DNA of 23,154 bases from Bacteroidales bacterium UBA1216. Lineage in GTDB: Bacteria; Bacteroidota; Bacteroidia; Bacteroidales; Paludibacteraceae. The translations under genes and the position numbers were made by a program. Of this stretch, positions 8,857 through 17,227 are shown piece after piece; the first letter of the stretch is position 1, and each line of letters begins with the position of its first letter. Below the pieces are notes generated by a model. That model saw only the letters and a program-made list of their open reading frames with translations. It was not told the origin of the DNA and ran no database searches. The stretch is from positions 1-23,154 of the forward strand of contig DBXI01000003.1 of assembly GCA_002309255.1 (NCBI GenBank). Reading direction: 5' to 3'.

Positions 8857-9795
8857 TTAATAGTCGTCGAGGTTATGTTCGTGTTCGTTCTCGCTCTCGC
8901 GGTGGGTCTCTTGCTTGACGCTTTCGTCCTCAGCCGCCACGGCGGGACGATCGGCTACCTCGGTCTTCTCTTCTGTTTTCTCTTCTTCCAGCGGCTGCTG
9001 TTGGGGCTTGAAGTGCTCATCGAACTCCTGCTTGAAGGCTTCGTATTCGGCATCCACGCTCAGCTCCTCATCCTGCTGGATAGCGCCGTACAGCCCCTGC
9101 AGGATATCCTCATTGAGCTCGAGCACTATGTAGGTCTTGAAGATCCGTTGCCCGTCCTGCACGAATGTCATCACCTTCCGGCAGGCTATACGATAGCCGG
9201 TGGCTTGATTGACCTCGGCGGTGGTTAGTCCCTCAATGCGTGAGAGCGATTGCCTGTCAACGGTCTTCCGTTCTTGCTTGCGGTAGTTGCTTACGAGCGA
9301 CTGCACCTGCGTTGAGATCTGCGAAGCGAGCTCCTCCAGTGCTACGGTTCGCGCTATCTCAACGGACAACTGCTGATCCAGATCCTCGCCCACGCCGTGT
9401 GCGAAGAACCGGTCGCCCGCCGATACCCACTCGCCGCACGGGTCAACGAACTCCACCTCCTTCATGGCTTCCTGCTCTTCGGCTTTGCGCTGCTTGGCTT
9501 TAGCCTCGGCTACCGCCGCCTTGCGTTCTGCCTCTGCTGCTTCGCGTTTGGCTTCAGCGGCCTTACGTTCAGCTTCCGCCTTAGCGGCTCGCTCTTCCGC
9601 CACCTTCTTCGAGTTGGCAATACTGTCCATCCGCATCCGATGGCGTAGTTCCGCCTCTTCGGCCTTATGACGTTGTTCCATACGCCATTGCTCGCGTTTG
9701 GCTGCGCGTATCTCCTTGCGTGTCTGCGCCTCTGCGGGCATAGATAGGATGGCAAGTGCCAATGCTACAATAGCGAAAATGTCTTTTGCTTTCAT
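8857..9795 (-). CDS. LPP20-like secreted protein with long coiled coil
   Basis: 312 residues: signal peptide (1-23, ending AEAQ); a highly charged Ala/Glu/Lys/Arg coiled coil (about 26-113, with AEAERKAAEAKREAAEAERK as its core); an LPP20-like alpha/beta domain (120-235, with WVSAGDRFFAHGVGE at its start and the TYIVLELN strand near its end); and a disordered acidic tail (255-312). The coiled coil suggests oligomers or a reach across the periplasm (inference). It is the first gene of a tight pair with the 511-aa protein, 5 nt apart, and lies 46 nt after topB with no visible promoter between. The exact function is unknown. Confidence 0.8.
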   Translation of the reverse strand: MKAKDIFAIVALALAILSMPAEAQTRKEIRAAKREQWRMEQRHKAEEAELRHRMRMDSIANSKKVAEERAAKAEAERKAAEAKREAAEAERKAAVAEAKAKQRKAEEQEAMKEVEFVDPCGEWVSAGDRFFAHGVGEDLDQQLSVEIARTVALEELASQISTQVQSLVSNYRKQERKTVDRQSLSRIEGLTTAEVNQATGYRIACRKVMTFVQDGQRIFKTYIVLELNEDILQGLYGAIQQDEELSVDAEYEAFKQEFDEHFKPQQQPLEEEKTEEKTEVADRPAVAAEDESVKQETHRESENEHEHNLDDY

Positions 9796-9841
9796 AGAAA
9801 TATGTTTTATGCTGTTTATCCTTTCATTTTTCCCCTTTCAG

Positions 9842-11854
9842 TTAGAACGGAGCGGCGAATGTGCATCCCTCGCGCCAGCGTGAGCAGCCGTAGCGTGTGC
9901 GTCCGCGTATGATGCGTCCCTGCTTGCACAGCGGGCAGGGCTGACCTGCTATGTCGGCCTTGACCTCGCGCACCACCTCGGTGGTCATCTGCTTGAGTTC
10001 GGCCAGGAAGTCGCGCGCCTCATACTCGCCGCGCTCGATCATGCGCATCTTCTTCTCCCAGCGGCCGGTGAGCTCGGCGGACATCAGCAGGGGCGAGATG
10101 ATCTTGGCTATCAGGTCGATGCCTAAAGCCGTGGCATGCACGGTCTTGCCTTGGCGCTCGATGTACTTGCGCTGGAAGAGCTTCTCGATTATCGCCGCAC
10201 GGGTGGACGGACGGCCTATGCCGTTCTCCTTCATCGCGTCGCGCAGGTCTTCGTCCTCCACGGTCTTGCCGGCCGTCTCCATGGCGCGCAGCAGGGTCGC
10301 TTCGGTATAGTATTTAGGCGGGGTGGTTGTCTTCTCTTTCAGCTGCGGCTCGTGCGGGCCCTGTTCGCCCTTCACGAAGTCCGGGAGAGTGGCCACAGGC
10401 TGTTGGCCGTTGGCTGTTGGCTCTGCGGTCTCCGGATTGTCCGGACTGTCCGGATTGTCCGGTGAGGATGAGGCGGCCTTTGCGAACACCTCTCTCCATC
10501 CCTGCACCAGCACTTGTCTGCCCGTCACTTTGAAGTCATACTCGCCCGCCTTGGCAAGTACGGTCGTGTTGCTCACCTGGCAGTCGGGGTAGAACACCGC
10601 GATGAACCGCAGGGCGATCTTCCTGAACACTTTCTTCTCCTGCTCGGTCAGGTTGTCCGGACGCTGGCCCGTAGGGATAATGGCGTGGTGGTCGGTTACC
10701 TTCTTGTTGTCAAACACTTTCTTCGACTTGGGCAGCGAGCCCTCGCCTTTCTTGCCGTCCGCCTTCAGTCCGAGCAGCGGTTGCACTTCGGGGAAGAAAT
10801 CCTTGATGCCTTCCAGCGTCTTCGGCACATGGGCGTAGATATCCTCGCTCAGATAGGTGGTATCCACACGCGGATAGGTGGTCACATGCTTCTCGTACAG
10901 CGACTGGATGAGCTTCAGGGTCTGTTCGGCAGTATAGCCGTACGACTTGTTGCACTCCACCTGCAGCGAGGTCAGGTCGAACAGACGCGGCGCGTACTCC
11001 GTGCCTTTCTTCTTCTCGACAGAGGTGATGGTGAGCGGCTGGTCCTTGATGCTGTCAATCACCGCCTGCGCCTCTTCCATTGTGGCAAAGCCGCGGAGCT
11101 CGGAGTTGTCGGAGTTCTCAGAATTCTCCGGGGTGTCTGAGTCTTTGCCGAAAACATAGCTGAACAATGTATCGCGATACAGCGTTTTCAGTTCGTAGTA
11201 CGTCCTCGGCACGAAATGCTCTATCTCCTGCTGCCGCTTGACGATCAGCGCCAGAGTAGGGGTCTGCACGCGCCCGATGGACAGGATGCTCCTGTCTTTT
11301 CCTACGCCGCGTGCGTACTTTAACGTATATGCGCGCGATGCGTTCATGCCCAGCAGCCAGTCGCCTATGGCGCGCATCAGTCCGGCTTCGTACAGGTGCT
11401 GGTAGGCCAACTGATCCTTGAGTTGCTTGAACGCTTCGCGGATAGCCTCCTCCGTTAACGAGGATGTCCATAGGCGCTTGACCGGCACCTTGCAGCCCGC
11501 CTGCTGATACACCCAGCGCTGGATGAGTTCACCCTCCTGACCCGGGTCACCGCAGTTGATCACCTCCGTGGCTTCGGACATGAGCTTCTTGATGATGGCG
11601 AACTGCTTCTGTACGCCCTCGTCGCCGCTGACCTTGATGCTGAACCGCTCGGGGATCATAGGCAGGAATGACATGTTCCAGCCTTTCCACTGCTCGTTGT
11701 ACTCATGCGGATCATACAGGGCGCACAGGTGACCGAACGTCCAAGTAACGCAGTAGCCGTTACCTTCCATGAAACCATCGTGCCGGGTGTTCGCACCCAG
11801 CACTTTGGCTATATCTCTTCCTGCAGAAGGTTTCTCTGCTACGCAAAGAATCAT
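9842..11854 (-). CDS. topB: DNA topoisomerase III
   Basis: 670 residues, a type IA topoisomerase that relaxes and decatenates DNA in the cytoplasm through a 5'-phosphotyrosine link. The Toprim start MILCVAEKPSAGRDIAKVLG (Glu7), the GDPGQEGEL motif (Asp103, Glu107), SIGRVQTPTLAL (192-203), the catalytic Tyr327 in TTYPRVDTTYL, and the GIGRPSTRAAII motif (545-556) are all present. The second acid of DxDxE is Gly105, which I recall as usual for Bacteroidales TopB. The C-terminus carries one Cys4 zinc-finger-like unit (Cys640, 643, 657, 664). Two low-complexity inserts (238-251 and 462-485) are built from short tandem repeats and look like slippage expansions in loops. The gene lies 46 nt after the third GH13 gene on the same strand, with no promoter seen, an odd position for a housekeeping enzyme. 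Confidence 0.95.
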   Translation of the reverse strand: MILCVAEKPSAGRDIAKVLGANTRHDGFMEGNGYCVTWTFGHLCALYDPHEYNEQWKGWNMSFLPMIPERFSIKVSGDEGVQKQFAIIKKLMSEATEVINCGDPGQEGELIQRWVYQQAGCKVPVKRLWTSSLTEEAIREAFKQLKDQLAYQHLYEAGLMRAIGDWLLGMNASRAYTLKYARGVGKDRSILSIGRVQTPTLALIVKRQQEIEHFVPRTYYELKTLYRDTLFSYVFGKDSDTPENSENSDNSELRGFATMEEAQAVIDSIKDQPLTITSVEKKKGTEYAPRLFDLTSLQVECNKSYGYTAEQTLKLIQSLYEKHVTTYPRVDTTYLSEDIYAHVPKTLEGIKDFFPEVQPLLGLKADGKKGEGSLPKSKKVFDNKKVTDHHAIIPTGQRPDNLTEQEKKVFRKIALRFIAVFYPDCQVSNTTVLAKAGEYDFKVTGRQVLVQGWREVFAKAASSSPDNPDSPDNPETAEPTANGQQPVATLPDFVKGEQGPHEPQLKEKTTTPPKYYTEATLLRAMETAGKTVEDEDLRDAMKENGIGRPSTRAAIIEKLFQRKYIERQGKTVHATALGIDLIAKIISPLLMSAELTGRWEKKMRMIERGEYEARDFLAELKQMTTEVVREVKADIAGQPCPLCKQGRIIRGRTRYGCSRWREGCTFAAPF
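10401..10457. repeat. Short tandem repeats inside topB (insert 2)
   Basis: Three tandem heptamers (TGTTGGC, CGTTGGC, TGTTGGC at 10401-10421) and three tandem nonamers (TCCGGATTG, TCCGGACTG, TCCGGATTG at 10431-10457) sit within 60 bp. On the coding strand they encode the low-complexity loop SPDNPDSPDNPE and the following Thr/Gln/Pro stretch. The heptamer is not a multiple of three, so copy-number changes would shift the frame. Confidence 0.8.
11102..11140. repeat. Low-complexity insert 1 in topB
   Basis: Imperfect nonamer repeats of the type CGGAGTTGT / CGGAGTTCT encode DTPENSENSDNSE in the sense direction of topB. It is the same kind of Asn/Ser/Glu or Asp loop as the insert at 10401-10471, at a different loop of the same protein. 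Confidence 0.65.
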
Positions 11855-11863
11855 ATTCTTCTT

Positions 11864-11900
11864 GTTGTCTAGTTGACTAGTCGTCTAACGGACTATTGTG
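11864..11900. repeat. Intergenic micro-repeat between GH13 gene and topB
   Basis: The 46-bp gap is almost filled by imperfect repeats of GTCTAGTTGA / GTCGTCTAAC, including the perfect palindrome GACTAGTC (11875-11882). I see no promoter or clear terminator in it. Such CTAG-rich micro-repeats are common between Bacteroidales genes (from memory). Confidence 0.5.
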
Positions 11901-14330
11901 TTACTCGACGCGTAGTCCGTCGATGGTGTATGTCTCACTGCCGCGGCGGAGGTACAATGTGCCGTTGTAGAAGAACTTCTGCACACCTGACTGCTGCGGG
12001 GGTGCAATGATATCCTCCAATCCGCTCAGGTAGCCGATGTCCGGAATCTCTGGCAGCGTGAACTGTGTGCCGGTAAGGATCAGCAGCTCACCCGGCTGCA
12101 GGCTGATCGTACTGTTGCTCTCTTTGCGCTGCAAGTAGTAGTTGTACCACGAACCGGTGGGCACATTCACTGTCTGTGCATCTGTGGCGGAGAAGTTACC
12201 TGCTACAAACACATCGTTCCCCCAGCGTATCGTACGCAGCGCCTTGCCACCGCCGATGTTCGCCTCTGTGGGGTTGCCGGCAAATACGTTAGGCAGCAGT
12301 TGCGTGCGCAGCTGCAGGGCTTGCGCGGTCTTGGTATACGCCTCTTTACGGCTGGAGTTGCCAAAGTATCCTTTCGTCTCCGGACGGGGTTTCTTATTAC
12401 AACGATAATCGCTGTTGTTGCCTTCGGGGTGGTCGATGTCGCTGTTGATAGAGAAGTCGTAACCGATCTCCTCGAACTGCCAGAGCATATGCGAACCGTT
12501 GAGCAGCACGTTGAATGCCACGCATGCGGGTACGCGTGCTATTCGTGCAGCCACGTTGGTCTGCAGATTGCCATTGCCCCACTTACGGGCTTTGTACTGC
12601 ATGCGCTCCTCATCGTGCGACTCGCAGTAGGTAACATAGCCGTCTTTGTTTGCGTCGCTGAACGAGTCGCCGTCCTTCAGCCAGCCCATAGCCGCCTGGT
12701 CGTAGGCGTTGGTGGTGTTCAGCCAGCACAACATACCCTCGTTGATCAGTTTCGGACGGTCGCTGCCCGCTTTGTCGCCCCAGTGCTCCAGGATGAAGTA
12801 GCCGTCGGAGATAACGGATTTTAGGCCGTTGTAGTAGTCCGTCAAGTTCTCCACAGGATCATATGCATTGCGTCCGCACAGACCATGACTCAGGTCAAAG
12901 CGGTAGCCGTCCACCTTGTACTCCTTCGCCCAGTACTGCACGGAGCGCTTGAACATCTCGTGCGCCGGAGCAAAGTCGTGGTTCCAGTCCTCGCCGTAAT
13001 TGTTGTCGCTGTGCTTGACCTCAGATGCCGTGTTGAACCAAGGGTTGAACCTGAGCTCGGTCTGCGACTCTTGGCTGCTCGTCCATGGATAGAGCTTAGC
13101 CATGGGGTTGCTGCCGTTGGTGTGGTTGAACACCATATCCATGATCACTGCAATCCCGCGCTGGTGGCACTCGTCAACGAACTGCTTGAACTGTTTAGGC
13201 GTGGCATACGCCCTATCCAGCGCAAAGTACAGCACGGGGTTGTAGCCCCAACTCATGTTTCCCTCAAACTCGCACATAGGCATCAGCTCGATGGCGTTCA
13301 CGCCCAGGTGCTGCAAGTAATCCAGTCGGTCGCGTACGGCCTCCAGCGTGCGGTCGGGAGTGAAGTCATATACCCAAAGCTCGTAGATGACGAGGTTGTT
13401 CCTATCCGGGCGCTTGAAGTTAAGCGTCGCATCCGACCACTGGTACTCCTCCTTACCCGGCTGGATGACGGTCACATATCCGCCGTCAGCACCCTTGGTA
13501 GGATAGCTGATCAGGGTGGGGTCAACCTTGCGAGGTTCCCACTGATCGTCGGGGTGGATCACCTTCTCGGAGTACAGGTCGCATATCTGTTTGCGCACAC
13601 CGTCCGCACGCTCAACGGCGTATTGGAAACGGTACTCCTTTCCCTTCTCCAAACCGGTCAGCGTGATCCAGAAGTAGTTGCCGTCCTTATATAACTGATA
13701 ATCCTTGCTGAGTTTCCAGTCGGTCATATCTCCGAGCAGGAACACGCGTTTGGCGGACTCGGTGCGGCTGGCAGCATAGGTGCACAGCGTAACAGATGTG
13801 CCGTCATTGCCGTAGTAAATGCCGTTGCTTATGCCGGAAGGACGCGCCTTGCTCACTGCCGATACGCCCTCAACAGCTGTCCATATATCGCCTATGGTCT
13901 CTTCACCTATCCATACGAAGATATCGCCGGATGCAGCCTTACCTTCCTTGCTCCCGCCGGGGCCGTCGTGGAACACGAATGCCAGTGCCTTGATGTCCGT
14001 TGATTCGGGCACGTTGTAGAACGTGTAGATGTTCGGGATCACCAGCTCCCACTTGGAGCCTTTCTGCGTTAGCTGCGGCTGCGTCGATCCGCGCCATGAG
14101 CCGATCACGTTCTTCCAGTCGCTGTTGTTCGTTGAGGCGGAGGTGATCAGACCGGTGTGCGCGTAGCACTTCGTGGCATCCTTCATGCCACCATTGCCTG
14201 CCGACGGGTCAAACGTGATAACTACTTGCCCCTTGTAACCTACCGGGATAGGGTTAGGGGTCGGCATAACTTGCGCCGCAAGCAACAAGGTGCACAGTAC
14301 GGCTACTAAACTGATAAATAATCGTTTCAT
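11901..14330 (-). CDS. Secreted GH13 alpha-glucanase with two N-terminal beta domains
   Basis: 809 residues from the ATG at 14330 (MKRLFISLVAVLCTLLLAAQ signal peptide); an upstream in-frame start at 14384 would put 18 residues before the signal and is rejected. Residues 28-145 form a Bacteroidetes-type beta domain (ITFDPSAGNGG ... AHTGLIT), 178-270 a CBM48-like E-set domain (VFLLGDMTDWKLS), and 310-680 the GH13 barrel. All four GH13 regions are intact: DMVFNH (398-403), GYRFD with nucleophile Asp479, Glu515 in ILEHWGD, and Asp573 in CESHDEE. The E-set before the barrel suggests a pullulanase- or neopullulanase-like enzyme rather than a plain amylase (inference). The last 27 residues carry the shared tail (NGTLYLRRGSETYTIDGLRV). 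It is the fourth gene of the amylase run, 63 nt after the 300-aa protein, with a hairpin in the gap. Confidence 0.92.
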   Translation of the reverse strand: MKRLFISLVAVLCTLLLAAQVMPTPNPIPVGYKGQVVITFDPSAGNGGMKDATKCYAHTGLITSASTNNSDWKNVIGSWRGSTQPQLTQKGSKWELVIPNIYTFYNVPESTDIKALAFVFHDGPGGSKEGKAASGDIFVWIGEETIGDIWTAVEGVSAVSKARPSGISNGIYYGNDGTSVTLCTYAASRTESAKRVFLLGDMTDWKLSKDYQLYKDGNYFWITLTGLEKGKEYRFQYAVERADGVRKQICDLYSEKVIHPDDQWEPRKVDPTLISYPTKGADGGYVTVIQPGKEEYQWSDATLNFKRPDRNNLVIYELWVYDFTPDRTLEAVRDRLDYLQHLGVNAIELMPMCEFEGNMSWGYNPVLYFALDRAYATPKQFKQFVDECHQRGIAVIMDMVFNHTNGSNPMAKLYPWTSSQESQTELRFNPWFNTASEVKHSDNNYGEDWNHDFAPAHEMFKRSVQYWAKEYKVDGYRFDLSHGLCGRNAYDPVENLTDYYNGLKSVISDGYFILEHWGDKAGSDRPKLINEGMLCWLNTTNAYDQAAMGWLKDGDSFSDANKDGYVTYCESHDEERMQYKARKWGNGNLQTNVAARIARVPACVAFNVLLNGSHMLWQFEEIGYDFSINSDIDHPEGNNSDYRCNKKPRPETKGYFGNSSRKEAYTKTAQALQLRTQLLPNVFAGNPTEANIGGGKALRTIRWGNDVFVAGNFSATDAQTVNVPTGSWYNYYLQRKESNSTISLQPGELLILTGTQFTLPEIPDIGYLSGLEDIIAPPQQSGVQKFFYNGTLYLRRGSETYTIDGLRVE

Positions 14331-14359
14331 ATAGAGTAGGGTTCTAATGGTTATAGTAA

Positions 14360-14385
14360 GGTGGCGTGCAATCAAGCACACCACC
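14360..14385 (-). promoter_or_regulatory. Intercistronic RNA hairpin
   Basis: Read on the - strand, GGTGG-T-GTGC pairs with GCAC-G-CCACC around a 6-nt loop, a 10-bp stem with one U-G wobble in RNA. On the + strand the same position is a C-A mismatch, so the fold favours the - strand transcript. No U run follows, so it is more likely an mRNA stabiliser or partial attenuator between the binding-protein gene and the third GH13 gene than a full terminator. Confidence 0.5.
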
Positions 14386-14393
14386 CTGATTGA

Positions 14394-15296
14394 TTAGTGC
14401 AGTTGTGCACCGAGCATGTTGTAGCGTACACCGTTCTTGATGATCACTACCTGTCCATTCTCCATGGTTTTGACGATCGATGCGTCCTGCCTTACATCCT
14501 CTACAGCATCGTCATCGCCGTCCAGGTTCAGATGATAGGCATCGTAGGTGGCTTTGTCCACGCGCTCCAGAACGATGTCGCCCTTGAATGCAATGCTACG
14601 GATGATGATGTAGTTGATGCCTTCAGGGATCGACCACTTCTCACAGGGGCTCCAGCCGTTGGCCCACTCCAGCTTCACCTGGCTGTCGTTGATGGTGGTC
14701 TTGGTGCGGGAGTAATAGTAGTTGACATTCTCGTCCTTCACGCCAATGTAGCTGCCCATCTTGCAGTCGAGAGTGATCTTGCCGTCCACAAATTTGTACT
14801 TGTCGTCAAACTTGTCGTAAGCTGTTTCACCGGCATCAGCGCCGTCGATCCAACCCATAACGTAGAAGTCGTAGCCGGAGGCATCACTTCCGCCTTCGCT
14901 GCCGCCGCCACCTTGGCCACCGCCGTCAACAGGGATGCCTTCACCGCAGTTCGAACCCGGACCGATGTACAACTCGTCAGCCTCGTATTTGAGTTTGATG
15001 TAGAAATCGAAGCAACCGTCGGTGGATACGGTGTACTTGTCACCATTGCGCGTGAAGCCTTGTACGGAAGCAGAGTTGATGTCCACTGCCCAGACAGCGC
15101 GGTTGTCAGCATCGCACAGCTGGCAGAAGTCGCCGGCTTTCACTTGCACATGTGCCAGATACTGCTGGAAGCCTTCGAACTCATCCACCTTAGTGCCGGC
15201 AAAGTACGTGTTTCCGTTTACCAGAATACCGTAGTTCTGAGCAAACATACCTGCTGCAAAGATGCATGCAGCAAATAATGTAAAGATTTTTTTCAT
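14394..15296 (-). CDS. Small secreted non-catalytic protein, putative starch-binding
   Basis: 300 residues: signal peptide (1-19 or 20), the YGILVNG module (20-118), a Gly-rich linker (119-139), a second beta domain (140-246, starting GYDFYVMGWIDG) and the shared C-terminal tail (275-300, NGQVVIIKNGVRYNMLGAQL). The first module is near-identical to the N-terminus of the 606-aa amylase next door. The second domain is rich in aromatic residues (VNYYYSRTKT, WANGWSPCEKW) and resembles SusE/SusF-type beta domains loosely. There are no GH motifs. Its place between amylases and its shared modules suggest a glucan-binding accessory protein playing the part of SusE/SusF (inference). The start is preceded by AATACA and the stop lies 63 nt before the next gene. 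Confidence 0.8.
   Translation of the reverse strand: MKKIFTLFAACIFAAGMFAQNYGILVNGNTYFAGTKVDEFEGFQQYLAHVQVKAGDFCQLCDADNRAVWAVDINSASVQGFTRNGDKYTVSTDGCFDFYIKLKYEADELYIGPGSNCGEGIPVDGGGQGGGGSEGGSDASGYDFYVMGWIDGADAGETAYDKFDDKYKFVDGKITLDCKMGSYIGVKDENVNYYYSRTKTTINDSQVKLEWANGWSPCEKWSIPEGINYIIIRSIAFKGDIVLERVDKATYDAYHLNLDGDDDAVEDVRQDASIVKTMENGQVVIIKNGVRYNMLGAQLH
14943..15239 (-). repeat. DNA copy of the YGILVNG module (pair of 16812-17108)
   Basis: Residues 20-118 of the 300-aa protein and of the 606-aa amylase are alike at DNA level over the same length, including an identical stretch of 24 bp at the left end (starting at 14943 and 16812). Differences are mostly silent, pointing to recent duplication or gene conversion between the two genes. 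Confidence 0.75.
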
Positions 15297-15344
15297 TGTA
15301 TTAATAGTTTGAATGTATGTAAATTGTTAAATATTAACTATTCA

Positions 15345-17165
15345 CTACTTCACTCTCTTTCCCATCACGTCATACACTTGCTCGCCGCAACGGATGAACA
15401 GTTGTCCGTTCTCGATGAACTTCTCTCCCTTCATCTGTTGTCCGTCTACCGTTACCTGCTCCACATCTACGGAGTGCCGCTCGGTGTTCTTGTCGCCACG
15501 GTTGCCGGTAGCCTTGTAATATACGCCGTAGTTCGTGCCCTTCACCGCCAGTGTGTAGCCGCTCGGTGTGTCGTTGTAGCCGGAGTTGGGACCAATCAGC
15601 ACGCGTATCTCACCGTTCGTGCCGGAGATGGTAGCTTTGTAGAAGCCGTTGCCAGCCTCGTCGTTAACCGACGACTCGCTGTGCACGCCGGTCTTGTAGC
15701 GCGCGTTGATCATCTTCTTGATCGGGTCCTTGAATGTTACCCAGTGCGGAAAGAACACCAGAGGAACACCTGGCATCGAGAGCAGGTAAGCGTAGCACTG
15801 CAGGATCTTGTCCTTGCAAACGCCCATCGAGTTGCCCGAGCCGCAGAACTCGTTGTTGTCGCGCTGGAACGAGTCGTGGCTGTCCAGGAACGTTACGGCG
15901 TAGCGGCTCTTGCCTGCACCTAACAGACCGGCACCACGCAGACCGCCGTAGTTGTCGGCAGCTATGCCGTTGTTGAATGCCTGATACTTCGTAGCAAAGT
16001 CAAACGTCAACGTGTTCCAGCCTGCATCGTTCAGGTGCGACTGCAGTACGTTCACGTCACCGTCCCACATCTCCATTACGGAGAAGTACGCCTGCGCAGC
16101 GCTGTTGTATTCGTTGATATGGCTGTTGTGGAAACCCTTGCAATAGTCGTAGCGGAAGCCGTCGATCTTGATGTCGTTGCGCAGCCACTTCAGGTACGCT
16201 TTGATCATCTCGCGCACCTTGGCGTTGTTATGATCCCAATCGCGGCCGGCTTCGTAGTTAGCCTCGCTGCCGTAGCCGTCGTCGGGTGAACCGGTAGCTT
16301 TGCCCTTGCATTCGCCGGCGCCGCTGTCGTAGTTCATCTCATCGGTACTACATATCCACGATGCATCGGGCTCAAACTTGCCGTACTCGCCGAAGTCCAA
16401 CTTGGCAAATGAGCACCAACCGGCATTGCCTGCCACGTGGTTGACCACGATATCGGCTACCACGCGTGCACCGTTCTTGTGGAAGGTGGTGATCAGTTTC
16501 TCCAAGTAACCTTTAGTTCCCCAGTCGCTGTTCAGATTACTGTACTTAATAGGCAGATAGCCTGTCCCGCCGGTAGCGTTGCTCATAGGTGGCAACCAGA
16601 TCAGGTCGAACCACTGTCCGGCTTCTTCAGCCCACGACAGACCGTTGCCTGCGTCGTTGTTCAACCAATCCATCCACTTCGTGCGGCCGTAGCCGTGATC
16701 CTTGTAACTGTCCCAGTAGAATGCCTGTAGCAGCACATCCGGACACCTGGCCGGTGCCGAACCGGCGTAACCCGGTTCAATCGGACCACCACCCGAGATA
16801 TCCTGCCCGCTACCGCAGTTCGAACCCGGACCGATATACAACTCGTCGGCTTCGTACTTGAGCTTGATATAGAAATCGTAGCAGCCCGAAACGGAGATGT
16901 TGATGCGGTCGCCGTTGCGCGAGAAACCACTTTCCGAATGAGGATTGACATCAACTGCCCATGCTGCCTGATTGTCAGCGTCATACAACTGGCAATAGTC
17001 GCCACTGTTCACCTGTACATGTGACAGGTACTGTTGGAAACCTTCAAACTCATCTACCTTCGAACCGGCATAGTACATCTTGCCGTTCACCAAGATGCCG
17101 TAGTTCTGCGCTTGCGCCATCACGCAGCACAGAACAACGAATAATAGGGTAGTAATTTTTCTCAT
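15345..17165 (-). CDS. Secreted GH13 alpha-amylase
   Basis: 606 residues: signal peptide (1-20, MAQAQ), YGILVNG module (20-118), short linker, GH13 catalytic domain (140-500), C-terminal beta domain and shared tail (580-606). The four conserved regions are complete: DIVVNH (238-243), GFRYDYCKG (nucleophile Asp340, Lys343), Glu365 in VMEMWDG, and His430-Asp431 in FLDSHD. It should cut internal alpha-1,4 bonds of starch or glycogen outside the cell. There is no lipobox, so it is released or held by the tail or the N-terminal module. It is the second gene of the run, 59 nt after the 921-aa amylase, whose catalytic domain it resembles closely (both have LLSMPGVP followed by FPHW or YPHW). Confidence 0.94.
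   Translation of the reverse strand: MRKITTLLFVVLCCVMAQAQNYGILVNGKMYYAGSKVDEFEGFQQYLSHVQVNSGDYCQLYDADNQAAWAVDVNPHSESGFSRNGDRINISVSGCYDFYIKLKYEADELYIGPGSNCGSGQDISGGGPIEPGYAGSAPARCPDVLLQAFYWDSYKDHGYGRTKWMDWLNNDAGNGLSWAEEAGQWFDLIWLPPMSNATGGTGYLPIKYSNLNSDWGTKGYLEKLITTFHKNGARVVADIVVNHVAGNAGWCSFAKLDFGEYGKFEPDASWICSTDEMNYDSGAGECKGKATGSPDDGYGSEANYEAGRDWDHNNAKVREMIKAYLKWLRNDIKIDGFRYDYCKGFHNSHINEYNSAAQAYFSVMEMWDGDVNVLQSHLNDAGWNTLTFDFATKYQAFNNGIAADNYGGLRGAGLLGAGKSRYAVTFLDSHDSFQRDNNEFCGSGNSMGVCKDKILQCYAYLLSMPGVPLVFFPHWVTFKDPIKKMINARYKTGVHSESSVNDEAGNGFYKATISGTNGEIRVLIGPNSGYNDTPSGYTLAVKGTNYGVYYKATGNRGDKNTERHSVDVEQVTVDGQQMKGEKFIENGQLFIRCGEQVYDVMGKRVK
16812..17108 (-). repeat. DNA copy of the YGILVNG module (pair of 14943-15239)
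   Basis: Second member of the near-identical module pair, encoding residues 20-118 of the 606-aa amylase. A more diverged third copy encodes residues 20-118 of the 921-aa amylase (19637-19933), and a distant fourth encodes its residues 340-440 (18671-18973). Confidence 0.75.
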
Positions 17166-17191
17166 TGTATCAATTGTTTATATTATTAGTT

Positions 17192-17227
17192 ACTTTTCAC
17201 CTTTCAATTTTTACTTTTCACCTTTCA
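17192..17227. repeat. Direct repeat between two amylase genes
   Basis: ACTTTTCACCTTTCA occurs at 17192-17206 and again at 17213-17227, period 21 bp. The second copy overlaps the stop codon of the 921-aa amylase. A looser relative (CTTTCATTTTTCCCCTTTCA) fills the gap at 9821-9840 upstream of the LPP20-like gene. It looks like an intergenic micro-repeat; a role is not evident. Confidence 0.65.

Noticed and set aside
10514..11140. 208-codon + strand open frame
   Set aside because: Antisense to topB, whose catalytic motifs are unambiguous; no start signals or domain.
14331..14384. Longer start for the 809-aa enzyme
   Set aside because: Adds 18 residues before a perfect signal peptide and overlaps the intercistronic hairpin.
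14397..15278. 293-codon + strand open frame opposite the 300-aa protein
   Set aside because: A shadow of the - strand gene, which has a signal peptide, a module shared with its neighbours and the shared tail.
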